Origin: an uncultured Akkermansia sp.
GTDB lineage: Bacteria > Verrucomicrobiota > Verrucomicrobiia > Verrucomicrobiales > Akkermansiaceae
DNA: 64,000 bases
Direction of reading: 5' to 3'
Assembly: GCA_905200945.1 (NCBI GenBank)
Contig: CAJKMG010000003.1
Span: 1-64,000, forward strand
In this document: positions 1-8,765 of the stretch, in pieces
How positions within the stretch are numbered: the first letter of the stretch is position 1
Layout of the letters: each line of letters begins with the position of its first letter
Program-made: the position numbers and the translations under genes
Notes under the pieces: generated by a model
What the model was told of the DNA's origin: nothing
What the model saw: the letters and a program-made list of their open reading frames with translations, nothing else
The model's database searches: none

Positions 1-3000
1 TTTGCGCCGTCCCCAGCGCGTTGACCGTGCTCCCAGCCGCGGCTGCCATGGCGCGCTTCGCTTCCGAGGGATTATTAAGCATGTCATTATTGAGGGCACC
101 CAGAAAATCCGTAAGGGTCTGGTCCACGGCACCATTCCTGGCAGCATCCCAAAGAAGATTGGCGCCCGCCATGGAATTGGCCGTGTCCGCTACACCGGCA
201 TAAATATTGTCCGTCTGTTCCTCCGCCTTCAGAACAACCTTATCTCCTTCCTGCACCAGATGGGCATTTTTGTAATAGGTAAGAAACAGGCCGCCGACCG
301 TCAACGTGCTTTCACCCAGGGAAATCGTTCCGTCGCCGGTAAGCTCCATCAGCGTGAGTTCCATCGGATTGCCCGATTTCCAGGTGATATTGACATTCGG
401 GATTGATGTGACGTGAAAAGAGGCGCCATCTTCAATGACAACGTTGCCGGAGGCCTTGATGAAACTGGCGGTCATATCGGCGTCGGTATTCAAGGTGAAG
501 GTGGTGGTGGATCCGCTGCTGAACGAGGCGTTTTCCACGCTCAGAGTGGTATTGACCGCCGTCAGGGAGCTGTCGCTGGCCTGAATGGTCAGGTTGCCTC
601 CGTTTACCAGATTGCCGTAGCTGAGACGGGCTCCGTCCACGTCCGCCTTGCCCTGGAGAACCAGATGCCCTCCGTTGACCTTCAAATTGGTATCCGCGCC
701 GGAGCTGCGCAGAATCTGCGTTCCCGTTCCGGAAATATCCAGCGTTCCTTCTCCCAGCGTTCCTTCATATGTATGCGCCTGTTCTGAAGCCGCCTGAATT
801 TGCAAAGTCTGCCCATTCAGTTCCAAGGAGCCGGAGCCGTTCAAGCCGCCGACAGAGCTGTCTGACTCCAGGCTCAGGGAACCGCCCAGGTCCAGCACCA
901 CGCCGGAAAGCGTACTGTCCGCAGCCAGCGCCAAAGAAGCTCCTTCCGCAATAGCCAGCGTACCAGTTCCGGTGATTTCCGTGTGGGAAAGGCCGCCGGT
1001 AGCGCCTGTCAGCGTCAATGTTCCGGAAGAAGCGATATCCAGCGTTCCGCCGTTGTCGCCGCCTGCCAGCGTCCTGGCCGTCGCGTGGCCCCCTACTCCA
1101 ATCACCGCAGGGGAGGCCGCATCCGCGGAATTAAAACGCAAGGCTTCCACCTCGGCTGTGCCGTTGAGCTGAAGCGTTCCTTCTTCCGCAATGATATCCC
1201 CGGTCAGTGTCACATTCCCGGACAGAGTGAGCTTGTTCGCTCCCGTTTTGACGAGATCCGTGTTGGCCGCAGCCCCGTTCAGGCCGCTGATGTTCCCGGC
1301 AAAGGAGGTATCCACTCCCGTGCCTTCATGGAAGAGATTGTTTTGCAGCTCGATGCTTCCCTTGTCCTGCGCCGTATTGGTGACAATCAGGTTGCCCGTA
1401 CCCGTCTGTCCAGGATCAGTTCCCGGCGCGGTCAGATTTTTGATTACCATGGAGCCGTCCGACTGGACATAGAGGTCCTGGTCCACAATGACGGCCTGAT
1501 AAAAGTTGAGGGACTGGTTCGTAATCGGATTGTCCGCGTTGCCCGTACCGTCCACGGAGGACACGTAAACCAGCTCCGTATCACCGGAGATAACAATGCT
1601 GCCTTCGTTAACGTCCACAATGCCGAAGCCCAGCGCGGCGAAAAGCGGGTCGGCCGCAATGTGGCTCTTAAGCGTTTCGAGATCCTGCGCAAAACTGCCG
1701 TTGGTCAGCAGGATTTCCAGATTTCCGGACGCCGCTTTCATGGCATTCATGACGCTGGTGAGATCCAGTGTGAGGGAGGAACCATCTTCAAAGGAAATGC
1801 TGCCCAGATTGTCCCCCGCGCCTTCAAACTGAATCAGGGAATCCTCTCCCGTGAAAGGGTCTCCGGAAATATTGCCTGCGCCCACAGCAAGACTGCTGCC
1901 CGTGCCGCTTACCGTCCAGGTAGAGCCCTGCTTAAGCCCGGTGATCTGTGTACCGGCTGTAGCGGTGACAACTGTCCCCAGCCCGGCGGCATCCAGACCT
2001 CCCAAGGCAATATTGCCGGAATCGGCAACCGCATGGACATGAACCTTGTTTGCGTCCGTCCCCGCGTAGCTACCTGCGTTCGCCAGCGCTCCGGATTGAA
2101 TAAGGATATTGGTAGTGACCGCCGCACCGGAAAGGTCCAGAGTACCCTTGGCCAACGTCAGCGTCCCCGCCAGGCCGTTGGCGCGGTCTCCCACCGCAAA
2201 AGTGCCGGCGGTGCTGACCGTAAGGCTGCCCGCTCCGGCAATGGTTCCGGCCCAAGCGGCGTTGTTCCCGGTTCCATCGCCCAGCTGGACAGAGGAATTC
2301 TGGGCAATGGTCAACTCTCCCGTGGTCGTATTCTCCCCGGTAAGAACCAGCTTGTCGCTTCCCTGAACGTTCAGGGAGGCGGTATCAATCACATTCCCGG
2401 CATAAAGCAGGTTCCCTCCCGTACCCGCGTAATTGACGCGGTAGGTTCCGGCGCCCCCCAGGGAAACGGCCTTGATGAATTCGCCCGTATCCAGCGTGGC
2501 TGCCGCACCGCCGTTGCCAAAGGAAAGAATGGCGTTCCCCCGGCCGGAATGCATCGTTCCCGTAAAACCGGTAAGATCGCCCGTGAAAATGGCCGTCAGC
2601 GTCGGGTTTCCGGCCGCCGTCACCCCGAGATTGGCCCCCGTTTCGCTCGTCAGGCTTCCCGCCAGAACCAGCGTCTGGTTGGAATTGCCGTTCAGCCAGC
2701 CCCCAGCGGCCATCACATGGATATCGGCATTGACGGGATCGGCAGCGGAATTGACAAAAAAGCCGCGTCCATCCAGTTCCAGCCTGGCTCCCCCGATTGC
2801 CGCGGCATTGGCGAAGCCGACTTCATTCCATGTAGCATTGGTGCCGTTCCCCGCCAGCCTTATGGTGCCGGTAAAGCCGCTGTTGTCTCCGGTAACGGAA
2901 TAGCGCCCGCCGCCGGGGAAAGATCCCCCTTCCTTATTCCCGAGAATCAGGGTCCCGGCTCCGGTAATGCGGCCTGACAAAATATCCGTATTTACGGAGT

Positions 3001-5959
3001 TATGAGCCCGGTTGTCCTGTATTTGGAGAGTCGCATTTTCAGCGATGGAAATATTTCCGCTCCAAGTCCTCGTACCGCCATTATCTCCAATGTTATAAAA
3101 CAGGGTTCCTCCGTTTACGGTGATGGCGCCTGCAAAGGTCCCCCCTTGCACCGTATTGATGGTCAGCAGGCCATTCCCAAGCTTGACGATGTCCTTGTCC
3201 CCCAGTTCCTGGGTATACGTGGCCCAAGATACATCATTGCCGTTCGTATTCACGCGAATGGCTTCCGTACTGGCGGCAGCGTCGATAAGACCGGAAATAT
3301 CCTGCGCAGCTCCCGCGCCATACGTGAACGTGCCTCCACCAAAAACAATATTGTTGGTCGCTACCAGCCCCGTCGTGCCTCCCGTGTTCAGCACCAGTTC
3401 CCCCCCGTTCAATGTTACCGTGCCGGTGCCCAGGCCCTGAGCAACATTGAGATTGAGGGTGCCGGCCATAATGGTCGTGCCGCCGGAAAACGTATTTGCG
3501 CCAGTATTTTCAATGGTCAACACTCCCTCTCCCCGTTTTATGAGGGACATTGGGCCCGCACCGTCCACAAGGGCACCTGTTCCCGCGAATGTATAGGCCG
3601 TTTCTCCATTGTTGACCGTAAGACGCGCGGAAGAAACATTCCCGTCTATAGTGACGGCGGAGGCGGATATGCCAGCCAGATCTTCGAAATTGGCGGATTT
3701 GGAAGCGTCATAGACGACTTCCGTCCCGTCCTTGTCCAGCCAGACGGCTGAACCTCCTGCCGCCGTCCAGATACCCGCGCTTCCCCCGTTCCAGTTGAGG
3801 GCTTCGCCCAACGCCTTGACACGCAGGTAAAGAGTGTTTCCGGACAACTCCAGGGCATAGGTATAATCTTCGGAAAGGCTGCTGGAATCAAAAGAAAAAT
3901 TGCTGGCCGTCAACGTGCCAAAACTGCCTGCCTTAATCAGCCTGTAGTCATTTTCCATCGTCTGGTCCACCCCGTTGATCGTCAGGGTCAGCGTGCCTTC
4001 CGTATTAAAGGAGAGCGTACCGCCCGACTGGATGATCGCGGCGCTGGAGGAATTCAGACCCGTCAAATCCAGTGTCAGAACGGAAGCCGGGGAAAGAGTC
4101 ATGTTGCCCGCAGAGGTAAGACGGGCTCCGGCACCCATCGTAATGGAGTTGCCGAAGGCTACCCCGCCGGCAAGCCCGAAACTGAGTTCTCCTGCGGAAA
4201 CCGTCAGCGCATTGGCAAATCCGGCAGAGGAACCGAGCGTAAGTTTGCCCGCTCCGCTCTTGGTAAAAGCGTTGCGGCCATCCAGCACCGTCGCGTTGGC
4301 AATAATGGCGTCCGTCCCTTCCCCCGCGGAAATTTCGTCAAATCCGGAAATCACGGCATTTTCGAACATGTCTTCGCGGGTCACGCCGTTCAGGTTCAAC
4401 ACACTCCTGGTGACCGTATCTCCCCGGCCCTGACCGGAAAGAGTTGTCGTTCCGGAGAAAACGGCGTCATCGCCCGTAATGGTCACATTGGCCAAAGCCG
4501 TAGTCAGGGAAGTGCCGTTGACCTTTTGGCCACCCGCATAAATGGAGGCGTTATCGAACGTCCCGCCGCTGATGGAAAGATTGGCTTCTCCAATAGTCAA
4601 TGCGGAATTGGTATTGTTGCGTTCCACGTAAGTGCCCAGGGATATTTGAGCTCCATTGAACGTGCCGCCCGTAATCGTTATATTGGTGGAACCAATATTT
4701 CCGGTAAGGGCGGCGGTAGCGGTCCCATTAATGTAGGAGCCTCCCCAGATTTGCCCTGTATATGTTCCAGATTTGAAGGTCAAATTGGTGGAACCTGTAA
4801 TATTTAATGTGCTCTCTCCCGTTTCCACCCAGCTCCCCCCTGCAATCATGGCCGCTACCGTGTTGCTGCCCAAATCCAGCGTCATATTGGTATCCGTCAG
4901 GTTCCAGGCAGACGTGCTCAGGCGGGCTCCCGCGAAAATTTTCTTAGTCCCGTCTCCGGAAAAAGCAGCCCCCGTGATAGTAGTCGTCACGCCCTGTGAA
5001 AACAAACTCTGGGCAAAAGTCCCCCCTGTGATTTCCACGGAAGCGGACGAATGCTCCGCAATATTTGCCGCAGAACCTGAAGAAGTCGCATCGGACAGTC
5101 CATATACATTCGCGTTGTACTGGCCTCCCGTAATGCTTAACCTGGCCGTATAGGCGTTCGTCCCGTCTCCTAACTGGACCTGGCCTCTTCCCAGAAGGGC
5201 AACGGAACCATTAAAAGTGCCTCCGTCCAGATTCAGGGAGACATTGCCGATAATGGTCGATCTCTGCCCCGCCCCGCGTGTCGTTCCGGCCGTTACCAGC
5301 TGGGCGAAAGTCCCTCCGTCAATGGTGAATGTCACATCCCCTGTATGGCGGAAAGATTCCTGCCCCAATCCTATGCACCAGCTGCTGCTGGGGTTGGAGA
5401 CTGAAATGCCGGCCCATTCTCCGCCATGAATGTTGACGGTATATGTCCCCGTCGTACGGTAGGCATCATTCTTGTTGCCATCCCCCACCAAGGAAAAACC
5501 ATTAATCGCGCCGGCATTCCGGTCTACATTGAGGGTGATGTCGGCGGACACAATCCGATCCTGGTTGCTCCACCCCATCAACCAGGCATTGGTATTCAAC
5601 AGGGATGTCCCTTCCCCAATATTAATTACAAAGGAATTGGTTCCTCCGATGGTGACGCCCCCGGCAGTGCCCGCAACATTCCATAATTGCAGTTTTGTGT
5701 AGGTCCCTCCCTCCAGATTGAGAACCCGGTTATAGCCGTCCTCATAGGTCCCGCTTGCCGTAATATTCGTCAGATAAATATCGCCGGGAGAATCCGCCTG
5801 GACCGTGGGCTCCCCTTCCGGAGGCGTAATCGTATATTGATCGTCGGAAAAGGAAATCGTCGTTTCCCCATTGCCCGCCAACGTATAATCAGACCATGAC
5901 GGAGAAATGAAACAAGCCAGAAGAGCGGATAAAAGCACCAAGGGCAAACGCGGTCGCAT
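1..5959 (-). CDS. Giant autotransporter passenger (partial, C-terminus outside window)
   Basis: This gene reads leftward from the ATG at 5957-5959 and leaves the window without a stop, so at least 1,986 codons are present. I checked the frame across its length and found no in-frame stop. The N-terminus (MRPRLPLVLLSALLACF...) is a signal peptide. The rest is Gly/Thr/Asn-rich and low in charge, with many β-helix-type repeats such as GAGTLILG and NSGFTGTIRL, as in passenger-associated transport repeats of type V secreted proteins. The last part in the window (about positions 1-130) contains VADTANSMAGANLLWDA followed by a helical stretch, which I take as the linker before the β-barrel; the barrel itself is not visible. 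The likely role is a surface adhesin or autotransporter; substrate and ligand are unknown. There is no clear Shine-Dalgarno sequence. A TTGACT promoter with an inverted-repeat spacer lies about 55-80 bases upstream and may be invertible. Confidence 0.85.
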   Translation of the reverse strand, partial: MRPRLPLVLLSALLACFISPSWSDYTLAGNGETTISFSDDQYTITPPEGEPTVQADSPGDIYLTNITASGTYEDGYNRVLNLEGGTYTKLQLWNVAGTAGGVTIGGTNSFVINIGEGTSLLNTNAWLMGWSNQDRIVSADITLNVDRNAGAINGFSLVGDGNKNDAYRTTGTYTVNIHGGEWAGISVSNPSSSWCIGLGQESFRHTGDVTFTIDGGTFAQLVTAGTTRGAGQRSTIIGNVSLNLDGGTFNGSVALLGRGQVQLGDGTNAYTARLSITGGQYNANVYGLSDATSSGSAANIAEHSSASVEITGGTFAQSLFSQGVTTTITGAAFSGDGTKKIFAGARLSTSAWNLTDTNMTLDLGSNTVAAMIAGGSWVETGESTLNITGSTNLTFKSGTYTGQIWGGSYINGTATAALTGNIGSTNITITGGTFNGAQISLGTYVERNNTNSALTIGEANLSISGGTFDNASIYAGGQKVNGTSLTTALANVTITGDDAVFSGTTTLSGQGRGDTVTRSVLNLNGVTREDMFENAVISGFDEISAGEGTDAIIANATVLDGRNAFTKSGAGKLTLGSSAGFANALTVSAGELSFGLAGGVAFGNSITMGAGARLTSAGNMTLSPASVLTLDLTGLNSSSAAIIQSGGTLSFNTEGTLTLTINGVDQTMENDYRLIKAGSFGTLTASNFSFDSSSLSEDYTYALELSGNTLYLRVKALGEALNWNGGSAGIWTAAGGSAVWLDKDGTEVVYDASKSANFEDLAGISASAVTIDGNVSSARLTVNNGETAYTFAGTGALVDGAGPMSLIKRGEGVLTIENTGANTFSGGTTIMAGTLNLNVAQGLGTGTVTLNGGELVLNTGGTTGLVATNNIVFGGGTFTYGAGAAQDISGLIDAAASTEAIRVNTNGNDVSWATYTQELGDKDIVKLGNGLLTINTVQGGTFAGAITVNGGTLFYNIGDNGGTRTWSGNISIAENATLQIQDNRAHNSVNTDILSGRITGAGTLILGNKEGGSFPGGGRYSVTGDNSGFTGTIRLAGNGTNATWNEVGFANAAAIGGARLELDGRGFFVNSAADPVNADIHVMAAGGWLNGNSNQTLVLAGSLTSETGANLGVTAAGNPTLTAIFTGDLTGFTGTMHSGRGNAILSFGNGGAAATLDTGEFIKAVSLGGAGTYRVNYAGTGGNLLYAGNVIDTASLNVQGSDKLVLTGENTTTGELTIAQNSSVQLGDGTGNNAAWAGTIAGAGSLTVSTAGTFAVGDRANGLAGTLTLAKGTLDLSGAAVTTNILIQSGALANAGSYAGTDANKVHVHAVADSGNIALGGLDAAGLGTVVTATAGTQITGLKQGSTWTVSGTGSSLAVGAGNISGDPFTGEDSLIQFEGAGDNLGSISFEDGSSLTLDLTSVMNAMKAASGNLEILLTNGSFAQDLETLKSHIAADPLFAALGFGIVDVNEGSIVISGDTELVYVSSVDGTGNADNPITNQSLNFYQAVIVDQDLYVQSDGSMVIKNLTAPGTDPGQTGTGNLIVTNTAQDKGSIELQNNLFHEGTGVDTSFAGNISGLNGAAANTDLVKTGANKLTLSGNVTLTGDIIAEEGTLQLNGTAEVEALRFNSADAASPAVIGVGGHATARTLAGGDNGGTLDIASSGTLTLTGATGGLSHTEITGTGTLAIAEGASLALAADSTLSGVVLDLGGSLSLESDSSVGGLNGSGSLELNGQTLQIQAASEQAHTYEGTLGEGTLDISGTGTQILRSSGADTNLKVNGGHLVLQGKADVDGARLSYGNLVNGGNLTIQASDSSLTAVNTTLSVENASFSSGSTTTFTLNTDADMTASFIKASGNVVIEDGASFHVTSIPNVNITWKSGNPMELTLMELTGDGTISLGESTLTVGGLFLTYYKNAHLVQEGDKVVLKAEEQTDNIYAGVADTANSMAGANLLWDAARNGAVDQTLTDFLGALNNDMLNNPSEAKRAMAAAAGSTVNALGTAQ

Positions 5960-6013
5960 AATACTATAACTTATTGATAATAAATAATATTCCTAAAAAT
6001 ATGTTCTTAATAA

Positions 6014-6042
6014 GAATTAACGGATTTGAAATCCGGAGTCAA
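6014..6042 (-). promoter_or_regulatory. Putative promoter of the giant autotransporter, repeat in spacer
   Basis: On the minus strand TTGACT (6042-6037) is followed by exactly 17 bases (6036-6020) and then TAATTC (6019-6014). The whole 17-base spacer is one of the inverted-repeat copies. The -35 box matches TTGACA at five of six positions; the -10 box is weak. Whether the repeat acts as an operator, a recombination site or both cannot be told from sequence. Confidence 0.5.
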
Positions 6043-6194
6043 TGACAATTTTTGAAACCAAGTTCTTTAGAAACATCAGACATCCTGGGAGGGGAAAGAG
6101 GAAAAAACGGAAGCGTCCATTTCAAAAAACGGCGTTATTAATATTTTAATTATTATTTGGACTCATTTACTCCGTTTACGGATTTCAAATCCGT
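6020..6194. repeat. Inverted repeat pair flanking 141 bp (possible invertible promoter)
   Basis: Copy 1 occupies 6020-6036 and reads CCGGATTTCAAATCCGT on the minus strand. Copy 2 occupies 6178-6194 and reads ACGGATTTCAAATCCGT on the plus strand. They match at 16 of 17 positions in inverted orientation. Each copy is itself nearly palindromic (CGGATTT, one base, AAATCCG), and the central base is G in one copy and C in the other on the plus strand, so the pair is inverted rather than direct. The enclosed 141 bases carry the TTGACT box at their left end. A related pair occurs at 24871-25032. Confidence 0.7.
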
Positions 6195-6259
6195 CCGATT
6201 ATTTAGCCTGTTTCTCCCAGCCAGCGCAACCCGCATGCAGGAAAAAATGATTTCTTGTC

Positions 6260-6288
6260 TTGCATTCCTATAGAAGTGCCTGTATAAG
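6260..6288 (+). promoter_or_regulatory. Putative promoter of tRNA-Asp
   Basis: TTGCAT (6260-6265), a 17-base spacer and TATAAG (6283-6288) fit a housekeeping promoter. A start near 6295 would leave a leader of about 38 bases before the tRNA. Confidence 0.5.
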
Positions 6289-6332
6289 CCTCCACGTCCC
6301 CGCCGCAAGTCAGGGACGGCATCCAAGGTTAT

Positions 6333-6410
6333 GGAGCGGTAGCTCAGTTCGGTTAGAGCGCCAGCCTGTCACGCTGGAGGTCGCGGGTTCGAGCCCCGTC
6401 CGCTTCGCCA
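6333..6410 (+). tRNA. tRNA-Asp (anticodon GTC)
   Basis: A full cloverleaf is visible. The acceptor stem GGAGCGG (6333-6339) pairs with CCGCTTC (6400-6406), with one G-T pair. The anticodon stem CCAGC/GCTGG (6361-6365/6373-6377) encloses the loop CTGTCAC, whose anticodon is GTC at 6368-6370. The T arm is GCGGG-TTCGAGC-CCCGT. The discriminator base is G (6407) and CCA (6408-6410) is encoded. A strong terminator follows. Confidence 0.96.
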
Positions 6411-6427
6411 CCTTGTTCAGAAGAAAC

Positions 6428-6450
6428 AGCCGCCTCCGGGCGGCTTTTTT
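6428..6450 (+). terminator. Rho-independent terminator after tRNA-Asp
   Basis: A perfect 7-bp stem AGCCGCC/GGCGGCT (6428-6434/6439-6445) with a 4-base loop is followed by a run of T to 6450. Confidence 0.9.
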
Positions 6451-6550
6451 GCGCCCCGAAAACTGGAATCCCGGAAAACAGGCCGCCCCGGGAATGTTTT
6501 ACTGGAAAAAGGGGCTGGACCCCGGTAGAATGAGGGCCAGCATTACTATC

Positions 6551-8110
6551 ATGAGCATACTTTCGGACCGTCTTTCCGAGGAAATACTGCAAGCCCGCCA
6601 GCGTGTCTATACCGTTGGCGAGCCGACTCCTCTCCAGCGATTGAATCTGCCGGGTGTCAATGCCCCGGTATATGCCAAGAGAGAGGATCTGGGCCCCATC
6701 CGGGCTTATAAGTGGCGCGGAGCGTTCAATTGCATGGCCGCATTGAGCCAGGAGGCCCGTGACAAAGGCATTGTGGCGGCCTCCGCCGGCAATCACGCCC
6801 AGGGCGTGGCGCTGGCGGCCAGAGTCCTGAACTGCCATGCCACCATTTTCATGCCGCGCTCCACGCCGGAAGTGAAGCAGACGGAAGTGCGCCGCCACGG
6901 CGGCAGACATGTGAAGATCATGCTCCACGGGGACTGCTATGACGAGACGGCCGCCGCCGCCCATGAATACACGGAAACCCACGGCTGTACGTTTGTCCAC
7001 CCCTATGACGACCTGATAACTATGGCCGGACAGGGAACGCTGGCGGACGAAGTGGTGATGAGCGGGGAAGGCCCTTTTGACCGCGCATATGTCGCTATCG
7101 GCGGAGGAGGGCTGGCCGCATCCGTAGCGTGCTGGCTGAAAAAATTCTGGCCCCGTATCAAGGTCATCGGCGTGGAAGGCATCGACCAGGCTTCCATGAA
7201 AACCTCCATTGAACAGGGACGCCGGGTGAACCTGGATTACGTGGATGTCTTTTGCGACGGCACAGCCGTCCATATCCCCGGAGAATTAACCTACCCCCTT
7301 TGCCGGGAGCTGGTTGACGAGTTCGTGACCGTGACCAATAATGAGGTCTGCCAGGCCATCCGGGCTATGTGGGAATCCTCCCGCGTCGTGCCCGAACCCT
7401 CCGGAGCCATGAGCCTGGCAGGATTCCTGAAACAGTGGAACCGGGGCGAAGTACAGCCGGAGGAAAAGAGCTTCGTGGTCATTTCCGGAGCCAATATGGA
7501 TTTCACCCACCTCACCCAGATTGCCCGGCAGGCGGGTATCGGCAACCACGAGACGCGCTATCTGCGCATTTCCATGAATTCCAAGCGCGGCCAGGTGCTT
7601 AAATACCTGCGCCACATTCCTCAGGATACGACGCTGGTGGACGTGCAATACGGCAAAACGGAAGGAAACACCCAGCACCCCGTGTTCGGCATCGCCGCTT
7701 CCGATGAAGACCTGGACACCATCCGCACAACACTGAAGAAGAAAGGAATCGAATTCGAAGATATCAGCGAGGACGACGACGTGCGCTTCCGCATGATCCA
7801 CTACCAGCCGGAGCTGTGTCAACACCCCCTGTTCGTTCATATTGAATTTCCGGAACGCGCAGGAGCTTTCCTTGATTTCATGGAACGCATCGCGGATCTG
7901 GCTTCCCTCTGTTACTTCAATTACACCTATACCGGGGAACGCGTAGGCCGCGCCCTCGTGGGCATGGAATTTGACACAGCGGAAGACCGGGAAACCATTC
8001 GGAAACGCATGAGCGCCTTTTCCAAAAACATCATCAGATCCATCCGGGAAATTTCCCCCGAGGCCTTCCAGCGGATCATGGGGAGCAGACAGTTGACTGG
8101 CAATCATTGA
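6551..8110 (+). CDS. ilvA: Threonine dehydratase (threonine deaminase), biosynthetic type
   Basis: A PLP enzyme that converts threonine to 2-oxobutanoate and ammonia, the first step toward isoleucine. The catalytic domain covers about residues 20-330; the PLP lysine is Lys54 in RAYKWRGAFN. SAGNHAQGVA and the glycine-rich GGGGLAASV phosphate-binding loop are also visible. From about residue 340 the protein has ACT-like regulatory sequence (ETRYLRISMNSKRGQ, then FVHIEFPERAGAF), as in isoleucine-feedback-regulated IlvA rather than short catabolic TdcB. At 519 residues the length fits IlvA. I chose the ATG at 6551; an in-frame ATG at 6530 would add seven residues. Codons further upstream overlap the tRNA and are not real. 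It stands alone on its strand. Confidence 0.93.
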   Translation: MSILSDRLSEEILQARQRVYTVGEPTPLQRLNLPGVNAPVYAKREDLGPIRAYKWRGAFNCMAALSQEARDKGIVAASAGNHAQGVALAARVLNCHATIFMPRSTPEVKQTEVRRHGGRHVKIMLHGDCYDETAAAAHEYTETHGCTFVHPYDDLITMAGQGTLADEVVMSGEGPFDRAYVAIGGGGLAASVACWLKKFWPRIKVIGVEGIDQASMKTSIEQGRRVNLDYVDVFCDGTAVHIPGELTYPLCRELVDEFVTVTNNEVCQAIRAMWESSRVVPEPSGAMSLAGFLKQWNRGEVQPEEKSFVVISGANMDFTHLTQIARQAGIGNHETRYLRISMNSKRGQVLKYLRHIPQDTTLVDVQYGKTEGNTQHPVFGIAASDEDLDTIRTTLKKKGIEFEDISEDDDVRFRMIHYQPELCQHPLFVHIEFPERAGAFLDFMERIADLASLCYFNYTYTGERVGRALVGMEFDTAEDRETIRKRMSAFSKNIIRSIREISPEAFQRIMGSRQLTGNH

Positions 8111-8176
8111 CAGCCCACTATCCATGGGGTTTGAGACATATCGGCTCCCTGTTGTTCATCACAGTCTTTTCCTCCC

Positions 8177-8746
8177 ATGCTTCCACCCGTTATCCTGGCT
8201 TCCCAATCACCCCGGCGGCGAGAACTGCTGGAAAAGGCCGGCATTCCTTTTTCCATTATTGTCCAAGACACGGAAGAACTGAAAGAGGCTTCCATGCCTC
8301 CGCAGGAACTCTGTCTGCACAATGCCGCCGCCAAGGCGGAAGCAGTATTCCGGGAACATCCGGATTCCACCGTCATCGGCGCAGATACGCTCGTTTTTCT
8401 GGAAGGCTTTCCTCTTGGCAAGCCGGGAGATGAAGAAGAAGCTCGGATTACGCTCCGGAAGCTCTCCGGACGCACGCACCATGTATGCACAGCGGTTGCC
8501 ATCCGTTCTCCGCTGGGCATGAAAGACCTGGCCGTGCTGACGGAAGTGACGTTCCGGAAGCTGACGGAAAGAGACATCCGCCGCTATATGGAACTGGTGA
8601 ACGTGATGGACAAGGCCGGCTCTTATGCGTTCCAGGAATACGGGGAGATCATTATCTCCTCCGTGCGCGGGGATACGGACAACGTCATCGGACTGCCTGT
8701 CAGGGATGTGATGAGATGCCTGAACGGCCTGGGATACCGGTTTTGA
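8177..8746 (+). CDS. maf: Maf-family nucleoside triphosphate pyrophosphatase
   Basis: A house-cleaning enzyme that hydrolyses non-canonical or modified NTPs (dTTP/UTP-type in the YhdE branch) to the monophosphate and pyrophosphate. The N-terminal signature ILASQSPRRRELL is intact. The later motifs TVIGADTLV, KAGSYAFQEYGEIII and SVRGDTDNVIGLP are those of the Maf fold. The length of 189 residues is typical. Its 3' end converges with hflX 19 bases away, and it follows ilvA by 66 bases on the same strand. Substrate choice cannot be read safely from the sequence alone. Confidence 0.92.
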   Translation: MLPPVILASQSPRRRELLEKAGIPFSIIVQDTEELKEASMPPQELCLHNAAAKAEAVFREHPDSTVIGADTLVFLEGFPLGKPGDEEEARITLRKLSGRTHHVCTAVAIRSPLGMKDLAVLTEVTFRKLTERDIRRYMELVNVMDKAGSYAFQEYGEIIISSVRGDTDNVIGLPVRDVMRCLNGLGYRF

Positions 8747-8765
8747 CCCGGCCAGGCCCCCGGCT

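Larger units (their letters stand above)
5960..6332. other. Intergenic region between autotransporter and tRNA-Asp
   Basis: No gene is seen in these 373 bases. The stretch is AT-rich compared with its surroundings. It holds the leftward autotransporter promoter, two 17-bp near-palindromic repeats in inverted orientation (6020-6036 and 6178-6194), and a rightward promoter for the tRNA (6260-6288). Confidence 0.7.

Noticed and set aside
983..2977. A 664-codon plus-strand open frame
   Set aside because: It is in codon register with the minus-strand autotransporter and has no sensible protein features; it is the shadow of that gene's codon bias.
6260..6550. In-frame N-terminal extension of threonine dehydratase
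   Set aside because: The extension would be translated through the tRNA-Asp gene and its terminator.
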